Assembly (NCBI RefSeq): GCF_016805305.1
Contig: NZ_JAERQN010000007.1
Span: forward strand, 248,001 to 312,000
Direction of reading: 5' to 3'
Length of the DNA: 64,000 bases
DNA from: Falsiroseomonas ponticola
GTDB lineage: Bacteria > Pseudomonadota > Alphaproteobacteria > Acetobacterales > Acetobacteraceae
Shown: piece by piece, positions 27,636 through 34,745 of the stretch
How positions within the stretch are numbered: the first letter of the stretch is position 1
Layout of the letters: each line of letters starts with the position of its first letter
Made by a program: the position numbers and the translations under genes
The notes under the pieces: model-generated
Databases searched by the model: none
Told to the model about the DNA's origin: nothing
The model's input: only the letters and a program-made list of their open reading frames with translations

Positions 27636-28670
27636 TCACGCGGGCACGATGGCGGGCGGCTGGCCCGCGGCCTTGAGGAAGGCGTCCAGCCCTTCGCGCA
27701 CCACGGCGGGATCGAGGTCGCGCAGGATGAAGACGAGGCGGGAGCGGCGCGGTTCGTCCGCCGGCCAGGCGGCCAGGCGCTTCGGCGGGTGGAAGATGTG
27801 CTGCACGCCATGCACGGCGACGGGCCGATCCTCCCCCGCCAGGTCGAGGATTCCCTTCATGCGCAGCACGCTGGCGCCGCGCGTCATGGCCAGCATCTCG
27901 AGGAAGGTGGCGAGGCCGTCCCAGGGCAGGGGGCTGTCGAAGGAGAGGCAGAGCGCCTGGATGCGCGCGTCGTGGCGGTTGGGGTCGTGGTGGTGGTGGT
28001 GATGGTGGTGGTGATGGGGGGCGGCGGCGCCGATCCAGGCGGCGACGCCGGGCGCCTTCACCGCGGGGTCGTAGGGGCCGGCGGCCAGCAGCAGCGCGGG
28101 ATCGATCGCGCCGTGATCCGCCACCAGGACCGGCGCCACGGGGTTGAGCGCGGCGAGGCGCGCGCGGAGCGCGGCGGTGGCCTCCGCGCTTGCGAGGTCG
28201 GTCTTGGTGAGGACCAGGCGATCGGCGACGGCGGCCTGGCGCAGCGCCTCCGGCTGCGCATCCAGCGTGGCGGCGCCGGCAGCGGCATCGACCAGCGTGA
28301 CGACGCCATCGAGGACGAAGCGCGCGCCGATGCGCTGGTCCGACATCAGCGTGTGCAGGATGGGGGCGGGATCGGCGAGGCCCGTCGTCTCCACCACCAC
28401 GCGCTTCACGGCCTGGCCGGCCAGCACGCGGTCCCACAGGCCATCCAGCGCGCGGGCGAGGTCGCCGCGGATGGTGCAGCAGAGGCAGCCGGCATTCAGC
28501 AGCACCGTGTCGCCATCCAGCCGGTCCACCAGCAGGTGGTCCAGCCCGACCTCCCCGAATTCGTTGATCAGCACGGCGGTGTCGGCCATCGCGGGCTGCC
28601 GGAGCAGCGCGTTCAGCAGCGTGGTCTTGCCGGCGCCGAGGAAGCCGGTGAGGACGGTGAGCGGGATCAT
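27636..28670 (-). CDS. COG0523 (CobW/ZigA-like) GTPase, putative zinc metallochaperone
   Basis: The predicted product has 344 residues from ATG 28670, overlapping the hisI stop (ATGA). It is a G3E GTPase: Walker A GFLGAGKT (9-16), the diagnostic CLCC metal motif (62-65), VVVETTGLADP, and a TKTD base-recognition motif (155-158). A run of ten histidines (219-228) before the CobW C-terminal domain is a likely metal reservoir. COG0523 proteins next to zur and a metabolic gene such as hisI are a known mark of the zinc-limitation response, where they are thought to deliver zinc to client enzymes. The cobalamin CobW role is unlikely, as no cob genes are present. Confidence 0.92.
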   Translation of the reverse strand: MIPLTVLTGFLGAGKTTLLNALLRQPAMADTAVLINEFGEVGLDHLLVDRLDGDTVLLNAGCLCCTIRGDLARALDGLWDRVLAGQAVKRVVVETTGLADPAPILHTLMSDQRIGARFVLDGVVTLVDAAAGAATLDAQPEALRQAAVADRLVLTKTDLASAEATAALRARLAALNPVAPVLVADHGAIDPALLLAAGPYDPAVKAPGVAAWIGAAAPHHHHHHHHHHDPNRHDARIQALCLSFDSPLPWDGLATFLEMLAMTRGASVLRMKGILDLAGEDRPVAVHGVQHIFHPPKRLAAWPADEPRRSRLVFILRDLDPAVVREGLDAFLKAAGQPPAIVPA

Positions 28671-29122
28671 CGGCCGTAGAGGACCTCGGGATCGACCTCC
28701 GGCGCCGCGATGGTGGCGAGTTCGCCGTCGCGCAGCGCGCGGTAGAAGCAGGTGCGGCGGCCGGTGTGGCAGGCGACGCCGGTCTGGTCCACCAGGGCGA
28801 GGACGGTGTCGCCATCGCAATCCAGGCGGAGATCGACCAGGCGCTGCACCTGGCCGGAGCTTTCCCCCTTGCGCCACAGCGCGGCGCGGGAGCGGGACCA
28901 GTAGCAGACGGTGCCGGTGGTCAGGGTTTCCGCCACCGCGGCGCGGTTCATCCAGGCGACCATCAGGACCTCGCCCGTGTCATGCTGCTGCGCCACGCAG
29001 GTGACGAGGCCGTGGCTGTCGAAGCGGATGGCGTCCAGCAGCAGGGCGCGCGCGGCGGGGTCGGCGACCGCGCCGGTGGGGGCCTGGGGCGGCGTCTCGG
29101 GGGGGGCGGGTGTGCCGGTCAT
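28667..29122 (-). CDS. hisI: Phosphoribosyl-AMP cyclohydrolase HisI
   Basis: The product has 151 residues and catalyses the third step of histidine synthesis (opening the PR-AMP ring). Motifs: MVAWMNRAAVAET, GTVCYWSRSR, LWRKGESSG, and LDCDGD ... ACHTGRRTC, in which the zinc-ligand cysteines (102, 118, 125) are all kept. There is a roughly 30-residue Pro/Ala-rich N-terminal extension. No HisE domain is fused and no other his genes are near, so it sits outside a histidine operon. It is co-transcribed with the COG0523 GTPase and preceded by a palindrome that looks like a Zur site, suggesting zinc-dependent control. Whether a second hisI exists elsewhere cannot be seen. Confidence 0.93.
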   Translation of the reverse strand: MTGTPAPPETPPQAPTGAVADPAARALLLDAIRFDSHGLVTCVAQQHDTGEVLMVAWMNRAAVAETLTTGTVCYWSRSRAALWRKGESSGQVQRLVDLRLDCDGDTVLALVDQTGVACHTGRRTCFYRALRDGELATIAAPEVDPEVLYGR

Positions 29123-29123
29123 G

Positions 29124-29140
29124 ATGATACACTATATCAT
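29124..29140. promoter_or_regulatory. Putative Zur operator between hisI and zur
   Basis: The 17-bp sequence ATGATACACTATATCAT is an imperfect palindrome: 7 of 8 base pairs are symmetric about C29132. It is conspicuously AT-rich in its surroundings, ends 1 base before the hisI ATG, and lies 42 bases before the zur ATG. On the minus strand it contains TATAGT (29136-29131), a good -10 hexamer that would place transcription start at or next to the hisI ATG. Zur boxes of alphaproteobacteria are AT-rich inverted repeats of this size. Zur binding is inferred from the neighbours. Confidence 0.6.
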
Positions 29141-29182
29141 GGCGGCGGCGCGGGACAGCCAGCCGCGGCACGGGGAATCGGC

Positions 29183-29728
29183 ATGAGCGAACACGCGCGT
29201 CACGCGCATCACCACGGGCAGTCCGAGGGGCATTCCCACGGGCATGCGCCGGGGGGCGACATCGAGGCGAGCCTGGCCCGCGCGGCGGCGACCTGCCTGG
29301 CGCGGGGGGCGCAGCTGACGGAGCTGCGCCGGCAGGTGCTGCGCCTGATCCTCGAATCGGCGCAGCCGGTCGGGGCCTATGCGCTGCTGGACCGGCTGCG
29401 GGGGGAACGGCGCGGCGCGGCGCCGCCGACGGTGTACCGGGCGCTGGATTTCCTGATCGAGCAGGGGCTGATCCACAAGATCGAGCGGCTGAACGCCTTC
29501 GTCGGCTGCGCGGAGGAGCCGGGCCATGGCCATACCCACGCGCATCCCCACCCCCACCAGTTCCTGATCTGCGGCCGCTGCGGCAGCACGGCGGAGGTCT
29601 GCGACGACGCGGTGGCGGGGGCGGTCGCGGCGGCGGCGGCGCGGCTCGGCTTCCAGGTTCATCGAACGACGGTGGAAGTCGAAGGGATATGCGCGCAATG
29701 TGTCCCGGGAAAATCCACCCCAGGTTGA
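29183..29728 (+). CDS. zur: Fur-family regulator, Zur type
   Basis: The predicted product has 181 residues from ATG 29183. Features are an N-terminal His-rich tail (HARHAHHHG, GHSHGH), the Fur winged helix (LTELRRQVLRLI ... PPTVYRALDFLIEQGLIHK), a second His-rich stretch before HQFLICGRC, and the structural zinc cysteine pairs Cys130/Cys133 and Cys170/Cys173. The extra histidines, the hisI-COG0523 operon opposite and the absence of iron genes favour zinc sensing (Zur) over Fur. It would repress the divergent hisI operon, and perhaps itself, through the palindrome at 29124. Confidence 0.88.
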   Translation: MSEHARHAHHHGQSEGHSHGHAPGGDIEASLARAAATCLARGAQLTELRRQVLRLILESAQPVGAYALLDRLRGERRGAAPPTVYRALDFLIEQGLIHKIERLNAFVGCAEEPGHGHTHAHPHPHQFLICGRCGSTAEVCDDAVAGAVAAAAARLGFQVHRTTVEVEGICAQCVPGKSTPG

Positions 29729-29826
29729 CGCTGCAACCCGTTATCCTGGAGAAACTATTGGAAAGTCAGTAAATCTTCTGTTTTTGCGAACGTTGCAATG
29801 CAGTTCCGGTCTGGCAGAACGGCCCC

Positions 29827-30186
29827 ATGAAGAAGACTGCGGATTGGCTTGCACGACGCGACGCAGCGCTCGTGCTGTTGCGTCGGTTGCGCGAAGTCGA
29901 CCAGCGGGTGGGTGTGAAAAACAGCCGCATCGCCTTCGATGTCGCGTTGCTGTTCTATGAAGGTTCCGGTGCCGTGCCGCCGACCGCGCTGTCCGTGGAC
30001 CAGATCGCGGCGCTGACGGGCTATAGCGGGCCGACCGTGCGCCTGGTGCTGAAGCGGCTGATGGAAGGCGAGGTCGTCGCCACCAGCCGGCGAGTCGGCA
30101 AGACGCAGCTTTACGAGATGACGGCCAAGGGGCGCACCGGCTTCGATGGCTACGTGACGGCCATCCTCGAATTCAACGCGGGCTGA
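29827..30186 (+). CDS. Small winged-helix (MarR-like) regulator
   Basis: This 119-residue protein is mostly one winged helix-turn-helix: SRIAFDVALLFYEGSG, LSVDQIAALTGYSGPTVRLVLKRLMEGEVV (recognition helix) and a wing, RVGKTQLYEMTAKG. No ligand domain is visible. The first 40 codons and the 98-base leader are clearly less GC-rich than the surroundings, which may mean transfer. The leader carries TTGC-N7-GCAA (29784-29798), a possible operator. The target genes are unknown, as the neighbours are a Zur gene and a convergent PLP enzyme. Confidence 0.7.
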   Translation: MKKTADWLARRDAALVLLRRLREVDQRVGVKNSRIAFDVALLFYEGSGAVPPTALSVDQIAALTGYSGPTVRLVLKRLMEGEVVATSRRVGKTQLYEMTAKGRTGFDGYVTAILEFNAG

Positions 30187-30261
30187 CGCATCCCCGGTAT
30201 CCTGCCATCCGATTCGTGACCGGATCAGAATACCGGCGCCGGGCGCGGATCGCAATCCGAT

Positions 30262-30298
30262 GGCCGCGCGGGCGAAGCCCGGGGAAGGGCGCGCGGCC
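30262..30298. terminator. GC hairpin in a convergent gap
   Basis: GGCCGCGCG (30262-30270) pairs with CGCGCGGCC (30290-30298); the loop holds a second small hairpin, GGCGAAGCC. It lies in the 129-base gap between the convergent regulator and PLP-enzyme genes. There is no T run on either side, so it is a possible factor-independent stop or just a GC palindrome. Confidence 0.35.
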
Positions 30299-30315
30299 CT
30301 CCCCCAAGCCCTGCT

Positions 30316-31518
30316 TCAGCCCGGCAGCAGCGCCAGGCCCTGTTCCAGGTCGGCGATGATGTCCGCCACATCCTCCAGCCCGATATGCAGGCGCACGGCC
30401 TGGCCGGGCAGGGGGGCGCTGACGGAACGGCTGAGGCTCGCATTGGTGGGCAGCGCCAGGCTCTCATAGCCGCCCCAGCTCGCGCCGATGCCGAACAGCT
30501 TCAGGCCATCCACGAAGCGGAAGGCGTCGGCCTCGGTGTAGCGGGGCTGCAGCACGATGCCGAACAGGCTGCAGGCGCCGGTGAAGTCCCGCTTCCAGAT
30601 CGCGTGGCCCGGGGCGCCGGGCAGGGCGGGATGGCGCACTTCCAGCACCTCCGGCCGCCCGGCCAGCCATTCGGCCACGATCAGCGCGCTTTCCTCCTGA
30701 TGCGCCAGGCGGACCGGCATGGTGCGCACGCCGCGCAGCGCCAGCCAGCAATCATCGGGGCTGGCATAATGCCCCATGGCGGAGGCGGCGTTGCGGATGA
30801 CCAGGTGGTGGTCGCGGCTGTTCACCGTGACGCTGCCCAGCAGGATGTCGGAATGGCCGCCGACATACTTCGTCAGCGCCTGGATCGACACGTCGCAGCC
30901 ATGCGCGAAGGGCTGGAAGTGGTGGATGCCCCAGGTGTTGTCGATCATGCTGACGGCGCCGTGCTTCTTCGCCACCGCGGTCAGGGCGGGGACGTCCTGC
31001 ACCTCGAAGGTGTGGGAGCCGGGGCTCTCCAGGTAGAGGACCTTCGTGTTCGCCGTCCACAGCGCCTCCAGCCCGGCGGCATCGATGCAGGGGTCGTAGA
31101 AGACCGTCTCGATCCCCCAGCCCTTCATCAGCCCTTCCGCGATGCTCCGCGCGGGGCCATAGGCGCTGTCCGGCATCAGGCAGCGGTCGCCGGCCTTGAG
31201 GAAGGCGAGCAGCGGCACGGCGACGGCGGCGAGGCCGGTGCCGGTGATGGTGCAATGGGTGCCGCCCTCGATCTCCGCCACCACGTCTTCCAGCGCGTAG
31301 TGGGTGGGCCCCCCTTGGGTGCCATAGGTCATCACCCGGTCGAAGCGGTGCTTCGCATTGTCGAGGCGCGCCTGGCAGGAGGGCGCGGTGACGGTGGAGC
31401 CGCGATGGACCGGCGGGTTCACGAAGCCCAGGCTGCGGATGCCGGGCCGCGCGGCGTGGGACATGCGCGTGGCGAAGGCGTGCGCGCCCTCATGCTTCGG
31501 GGCGGAATCGTCGGGCAT
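30316..31518 (-). CDS. metC: Cystathionine beta-lyase / Cys-Met metabolism PLP enzyme
   Basis: The predicted product has 400 residues from ATG 31518, sharing one base with the sseA stop (TGATG). It is a fold type I PLP enzyme of the Cys/Met metabolism family: YGTQGGPTHYALED, GTGLAAVAVPLLAFLKAGD, YLESPGSHTFEVQDV, DNTWG, and the PLP lysine Lys217 in IQALTKYVGGHSD. The sequence pattern fits MetC-type cystathionine beta-lyases, which release homocysteine, pyruvate and ammonia; a cysteine desulfhydrase activity is possible. Coupling to a sulfurtransferase supports a sulfur role. Confidence 0.9.
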   Translation of the reverse strand: MPDDSAPKHEGAHAFATRMSHAARPGIRSLGFVNPPVHRGSTVTAPSCQARLDNAKHRFDRVMTYGTQGGPTHYALEDVVAEIEGGTHCTITGTGLAAVAVPLLAFLKAGDRCLMPDSAYGPARSIAEGLMKGWGIETVFYDPCIDAAGLEALWTANTKVLYLESPGSHTFEVQDVPALTAVAKKHGAVSMIDNTWGIHHFQPFAHGCDVSIQALTKYVGGHSDILLGSVTVNSRDHHLVIRNAASAMGHYASPDDCWLALRGVRTMPVRLAHQEESALIVAEWLAGRPEVLEVRHPALPGAPGHAIWKRDFTGACSLFGIVLQPRYTEADAFRFVDGLKLFGIGASWGGYESLALPTNASLSRSVSAPLPGQAVRLHIGLEDVADIIADLEQGLALLPG

Positions 31519-32369
31519 CAGGATGCGCTCGTCTCTTTCGGGGTTTCGGGACGGCTGGCCCATTCGGTCCAGGAACCGTCATAGACGCCGGGCTCCGGCA
31601 GCCCGGCGCGCAGCGCGCCGAGCGTCAGCACGGTGGCGGTGACGCCGGAGCCGCAGGAGGTGACGATGGGGCGTTCGCCATCGGCGCCGCGGGCCGCGAA
31701 CAGGGCGCGCAGCGTCGCGGCATCCTTCATCGTGCCATCGGGATTCACCAGGTCCGCGGCCGGCAGGCTGGCGGCGCCCGGCATGTGGCCGGAGGGCAGG
31801 CCGGCGCGGGGTTCGGGCGCCGTGCCGTCGAAGCGCGCCTTGCTGCGGGCATCGAGGATCAGCGCCTCTCCCCCGCCCTGGCGGACGATGCGCTTCACAT
31901 CGCCGATGCCGACCAGGCGCCGGGCGACGAAATCGGGGATGAAGGCCACCGGCGTGGCCGGGGCCGCGTCGCCGGTCTCGATGGGGCGGCCTTCCCGCTG
32001 CCATTTCGGCAGGCCGCCATCCAGCACGGCCGCCTTCTCATGCCCGAAGAGCCGCATCATCCACCAGCCCCGCGGCGAGGCGCGGAGCCCGTGCTGGTCG
32101 TAGAACACCACGCGCGTGTCGTTGCCGACACCGAGCGCGCCGATCATTTTTCCGAAATGCGCAGGCGTCGGGACCATGTGCGGCAGGTCGGTGTGCGGGT
32201 CGGCGATCTGGTCGATGTTGAACAGCCTGGCGCCGGGCAGGTGCGCCGCACGGAAGCCGTCCGGCGCATTGCCCTTCTCGGTCGGCAGGTAGGTGGTGCA
32301 GTCCAGCACCACGAGGTCCGGCTTGCCGAGCTCGGCGGCCAGCCATTCCGTCGTGACCAGGTTGTCCAT
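31518..32369 (-). CDS. sseA: 3-mercaptopyruvate (or thiosulfate) sulfurtransferase
   Basis: This 283-residue protein has two rhodanese domains (about 1-135 and 145-280). The C-terminal domain holds the active-site loop CGSGVTA (239-245), whose sequence is that of mercaptopyruvate sulfurtransferases (CG[S/T]GVTA) rather than classic rhodanese (CRKGVTA). It transfers sulfane sulfur to thiols or cyanide. It starts 5 bases after the AlaX-type gene and overlaps metC, placing sulfur transfer and transsulfuration in one unit. Confidence 0.92.
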   Translation of the reverse strand: MDNLVTTEWLAAELGKPDLVVLDCTTYLPTEKGNAPDGFRAAHLPGARLFNIDQIADPHTDLPHMVPTPAHFGKMIGALGVGNDTRVVFYDQHGLRASPRGWWMMRLFGHEKAAVLDGGLPKWQREGRPIETGDAAPATPVAFIPDFVARRLVGIGDVKRIVRQGGGEALILDARSKARFDGTAPEPRAGLPSGHMPGAASLPAADLVNPDGTMKDAATLRALFAARGADGERPIVTSCGSGVTATVLTLGALRAGLPEPGVYDGSWTEWASRPETPKETSAS

Positions 32370-32374
32370 GGCCG

Positions 32375-33091
32375 TCAGTCCCCCAGGACGATGTGGATGC
32401 GCCGGTTCTGCCGGCCCTTGCTCTCGAGCTTCGTCACCTCGACGCGCCCGATCTCCGCGGTGGAGCGCACATGCGTGCCGCCGCAGGGCTGCAGGTCGAT
32501 GGGCGCCGCCTGCGGGCCGATGCGCACCAGGCGCACGCGCCCCGCGCCGCGCGGCGGCTGGACGGAGAGGGTGCGGACCAGGGCGGGGTTGGCATCCAGC
32601 TCAGCCTCGCTGATCCAGGTCGTCGAGATCGGATGATCCGCCGCGACCAGTTCCGCGAGCTTTTCGGAAAACCATTCCTTCGCCGGCGGCTCCGCGAGAT
32701 CGACGTCGAGGCGCGACTTCTCCGCGCCGATCTGGTTGCCGGTCGCGTAGATGCCCGGGAGGATGCTGCACAGCAGGTGCAGCGTGGTGTGCATGCGCAT
32801 GTGGCGGTGGCGGCTCGCCCAGTCGAGCGCGAGGGTGACGGTGGCGCCCACCGGCGGCGCGGCGCTGCCGGGGGCCAGGCCATGCAGGATGGCGCCGGCC
32901 TCCCCCTTGATGGCTTCCGCGATCACGGCCTCTCCGCCCGCCCAGCGCATGATGCCGCTGTCGCCGGGCTGGCCGCCGCTGCGGGCATAGAGGCAGGTGC
33001 GGTCGAGCAGCACGCCCTTCTCCTCCACCGCGACGACGGTCGCGGTGCACTCCTTGAGGTAGGCATCCTCGGTGAAGAGCGGGTCGGTCAT
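32375..33091 (-). CDS. AlaX-type alanyl-tRNA editing protein
   Basis: The predicted product has 238 residues from ATG 33091, overlapping the NUDIX stop (ATGA). It corresponds to the editing domain of alanyl-tRNA synthetase as a free-standing protein: LYARSGGQPGDSG in the N-terminal barrel, then zinc ligands His101 and His105 (HTTLH) and Cys203 and His207 (CGGTH). It hydrolyses Ser-tRNA(Ala) or Gly-tRNA(Ala) in trans to prevent mistranslation. Its place beside sulfur amino-acid genes may be incidental. Confidence 0.92.
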   Translation of the reverse strand: MTDPLFTEDAYLKECTATVVAVEEKGVLLDRTCLYARSGGQPGDSGIMRWAGGEAVIAEAIKGEAGAILHGLAPGSAAPPVGATVTLALDWASRHRHMRMHTTLHLLCSILPGIYATGNQIGAEKSRLDVDLAEPPAKEWFSEKLAELVAADHPISTTWISEAELDANPALVRTLSVQPPRGAGRVRLVRIGPQAAPIDLQPCGGTHVRSTAEIGRVEVTKLESKGRQNRRIHIVLGD

Positions 33092-33744
33092 CTTGAAGGA
33101 ATCCACTCGGCGCGCAGCCGCGCGCGGTTCAGTTGCAGCCACATGAGGGACAGCGCGGCGGGCGCGTTCTCGATCCGGTTCTCCGCCACCAGGCGGAAGG
33201 CGTCCCCGGCGGGCAGGGTGATGACGCGGGTTTCCTCCCCTTCCGCCACCAGGCCATGGGTGGTGGCGCTGGCGGCCGAGAGGTCCACCTGGCCGCAGAA
33301 GAAATGCACCACCTCGTCGCAGCCGCCCTGCATCAGCATGAAGCGGCCGATCGGCGCCATGGCGCGGGCGGCGAGGCCCGTCTCCTCCGCCAGTTCGCGG
33401 CGGGCGGAGGCCTCCGCATCCTCGCCGGCCTCCAGCAGGCCGGCGGGGCATTCGGTCATCACGGGCGCCATGCCGGCGGAGAGGGCGGGCAGGCGGAACT
33501 GCTCGATCAGCGCGACGCGGTCGGTGGCGGGGTCGTAGGGCAGGACCAGCACGCCCTGGCCGCGGCGCCACAGCTCCCAGGTCAGGATGCCGGATGGCGC
33601 GCCGTCGAAGCGGGTGTAGCGGAAGCGCACGCGCTGCAGCGCGAAGCGCTGCGCCCAGACGACCTCATCCTCCAGGATCTCGAGGCCGGGATGCGGCGGG
33701 ATGGGGGGTGCCTTGGGATGACGCGGCGGTGGGGTGGCGCTCAT
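33088..33744 (-). CDS. NUDIX hydrolase, ADP-ribose pyrophosphatase-like
   Basis: The predicted product has 218 residues from ATG 33744. A complete Nudix box GLLEAGED...RRELAEETGL matches GX5EX7REUXEEXGU. The preceding LPYDPATDRVALIEQFRLPA and following MQGGCDEVVHFFCG segments resemble NudF-type ADP-sugar pyrophosphatases, which split ADP-ribose to AMP and ribose 5-phosphate. It leads the minus-strand NUDIX-alaX-sseA-metC run and is divergent from the EamA gene across 37 bases. Confidence 0.9.
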   Translation of the reverse strand: MSATPPPRHPKAPPIPPHPGLEILEDEVVWAQRFALQRVRFRYTRFDGAPSGILTWELWRRGQGVLVLPYDPATDRVALIEQFRLPALSAGMAPVMTECPAGLLEAGEDAEASARRELAEETGLAARAMAPIGRFMLMQGGCDEVVHFFCGQVDLSAASATTHGLVAEGEETRVITLPAGDAFRLVAENRIENAPAALSLMWLQLNRARLRAEWIPSR

Positions 33745-33781
33745 GCGGCCAGGACCGTAGCTTCGGGGGCCAGGAAGGTCC

Positions 33782-34690
33782 ATGTCCCCACCCGTATCGT
33801 CTGATTCGCTGCGTGCCGCCCGGACCCGGGCGATCCTCCTCGTCATCGGGGCCTCGGCGACCTTCACCGTGGCCGCGGCGATGGTGAAGGCCATCGGCAC
33901 GGCGCTGCCGGTGGCGCAGGTGGTGCTGTTCCGTAACCTCTTCGCGCTGCCGCTGCTGCTGGTCCTGCTGGCGCGGGCGGGGGGGTGGGAGGCGCTGCGC
34001 ACGCGCCATCCCGGCCAGCACCTGCAGCGCGCGCTGTGGGGCATGTTCGGCATGTTCGGCGCCTTCCACGGCTATGCGAATCTGCCGATCGCGACGGTCA
34101 CGGCGCTGGGCTTCACCATGCCGCTGTTCCTGACGGCGCTGTCGGTGGTGCTGCTGAAGGAACAGGTGGGGTGGCGGCGCTGGTCGGCCGTGGTGGTCGG
34201 CTTCGTCGGCGTGCTGATCATGGTGCGGCCCTTCGCCACCGGGGATGCGGCGCTGCCGCCGATCTCCGTCGGCATCGTGCTGCTGGGGTCGGTGGGCTGG
34301 GCGCTGGCGATGATGACCATCCGCCGCATGGGGGAGGCGGGGGAGAGCGGCGTCGCCATCGTCATCTGGTTCGCGCTGATCAGCGCGGCGGCCAGCGCGG
34401 CGGCCACGGTGCCGGTCTGGGTGACGCCGGATGCCTGGCAATGGACGCTGCTGGTCGGCATCGGCCTCGCCTCCGCGCTCGCGCAGCTGCAGATGACGGC
34501 GGCCTACCGGCGGGGGGAGACGACGCTGCTGGCGCCCTTCGAGTATTCGGGGATCATCTGGACGATGATCGTCGGCATCGGGATCTGGGCGGAATGGCCC
34601 GATGGCTATGACCTGCTGGGCTTCGGCGTGCTGGTGGCGGCCGGGCTCTACATCTGGCGGCGGGAAGTCGTGCGGGGTGCGCGGCGGTAA
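33782..34690 (+). CDS. EamA/DMT-superfamily transporter
   Basis: This 302-residue membrane protein has about ten helices arranged as two EamA repeats. Typical sequences are AMVKAIGTALPVAQVVLFRNLFALPLL in the first repeat and LAQLQMTAAYRRGETTLLAPFEYSGIIW in the second. DMT transporters move amino acids, metabolites or drugs; the substrate is unknown. The last codons and stop lie in the first unit of a three-copy 24-bp repeat that continues to the next, convergent gene. Confidence 0.88.
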   Translation: MSPPVSSDSLRAARTRAILLVIGASATFTVAAAMVKAIGTALPVAQVVLFRNLFALPLLLVLLARAGGWEALRTRHPGQHLQRALWGMFGMFGAFHGYANLPIATVTALGFTMPLFLTALSVVLLKEQVGWRRWSAVVVGFVGVLIMVRPFATGDAALPPISVGIVLLGSVGWALAMMTIRRMGEAGESGVAIVIWFALISAAASAAATVPVWVTPDAWQWTLLVGIGLASALAQLQMTAAYRRGETTLLAPFEYSGIIWTMIVGIGIWAEWPDGYDLLGFGVLVAAGLYIWRREVVRGARR

Positions 34691-34745
34691 GGGTCGCGGG
34701 GTGCGCGGCGGTGAGGGTCGCGGGGTGCGCGGCGATAAGGGTCAG
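34674..34745. repeat. Three 24-bp tandem repeats across a convergent gene junction
   Basis: Units start at 34674, 34698 and 34722, each beginning GGGGTGCGCGGCG and ending GGGTC. Unit 1 contains the EamA stop codon (34688-34690), and the last bases of unit 3 overlap the end of the sulfotransferase-like gene. The repeat therefore duplicated the tail of one gene and now forms the whole 51-base intergenic gap. Confidence 0.85.

Noticed and set aside
27993..28022. Ten consecutive histidine codons suggesting an engineered His tag
   Set aside because: They lie inside the COG0523 protein where natural His-rich metal-binding loops occur, codons are mixed, and no vector sequence adjoins.
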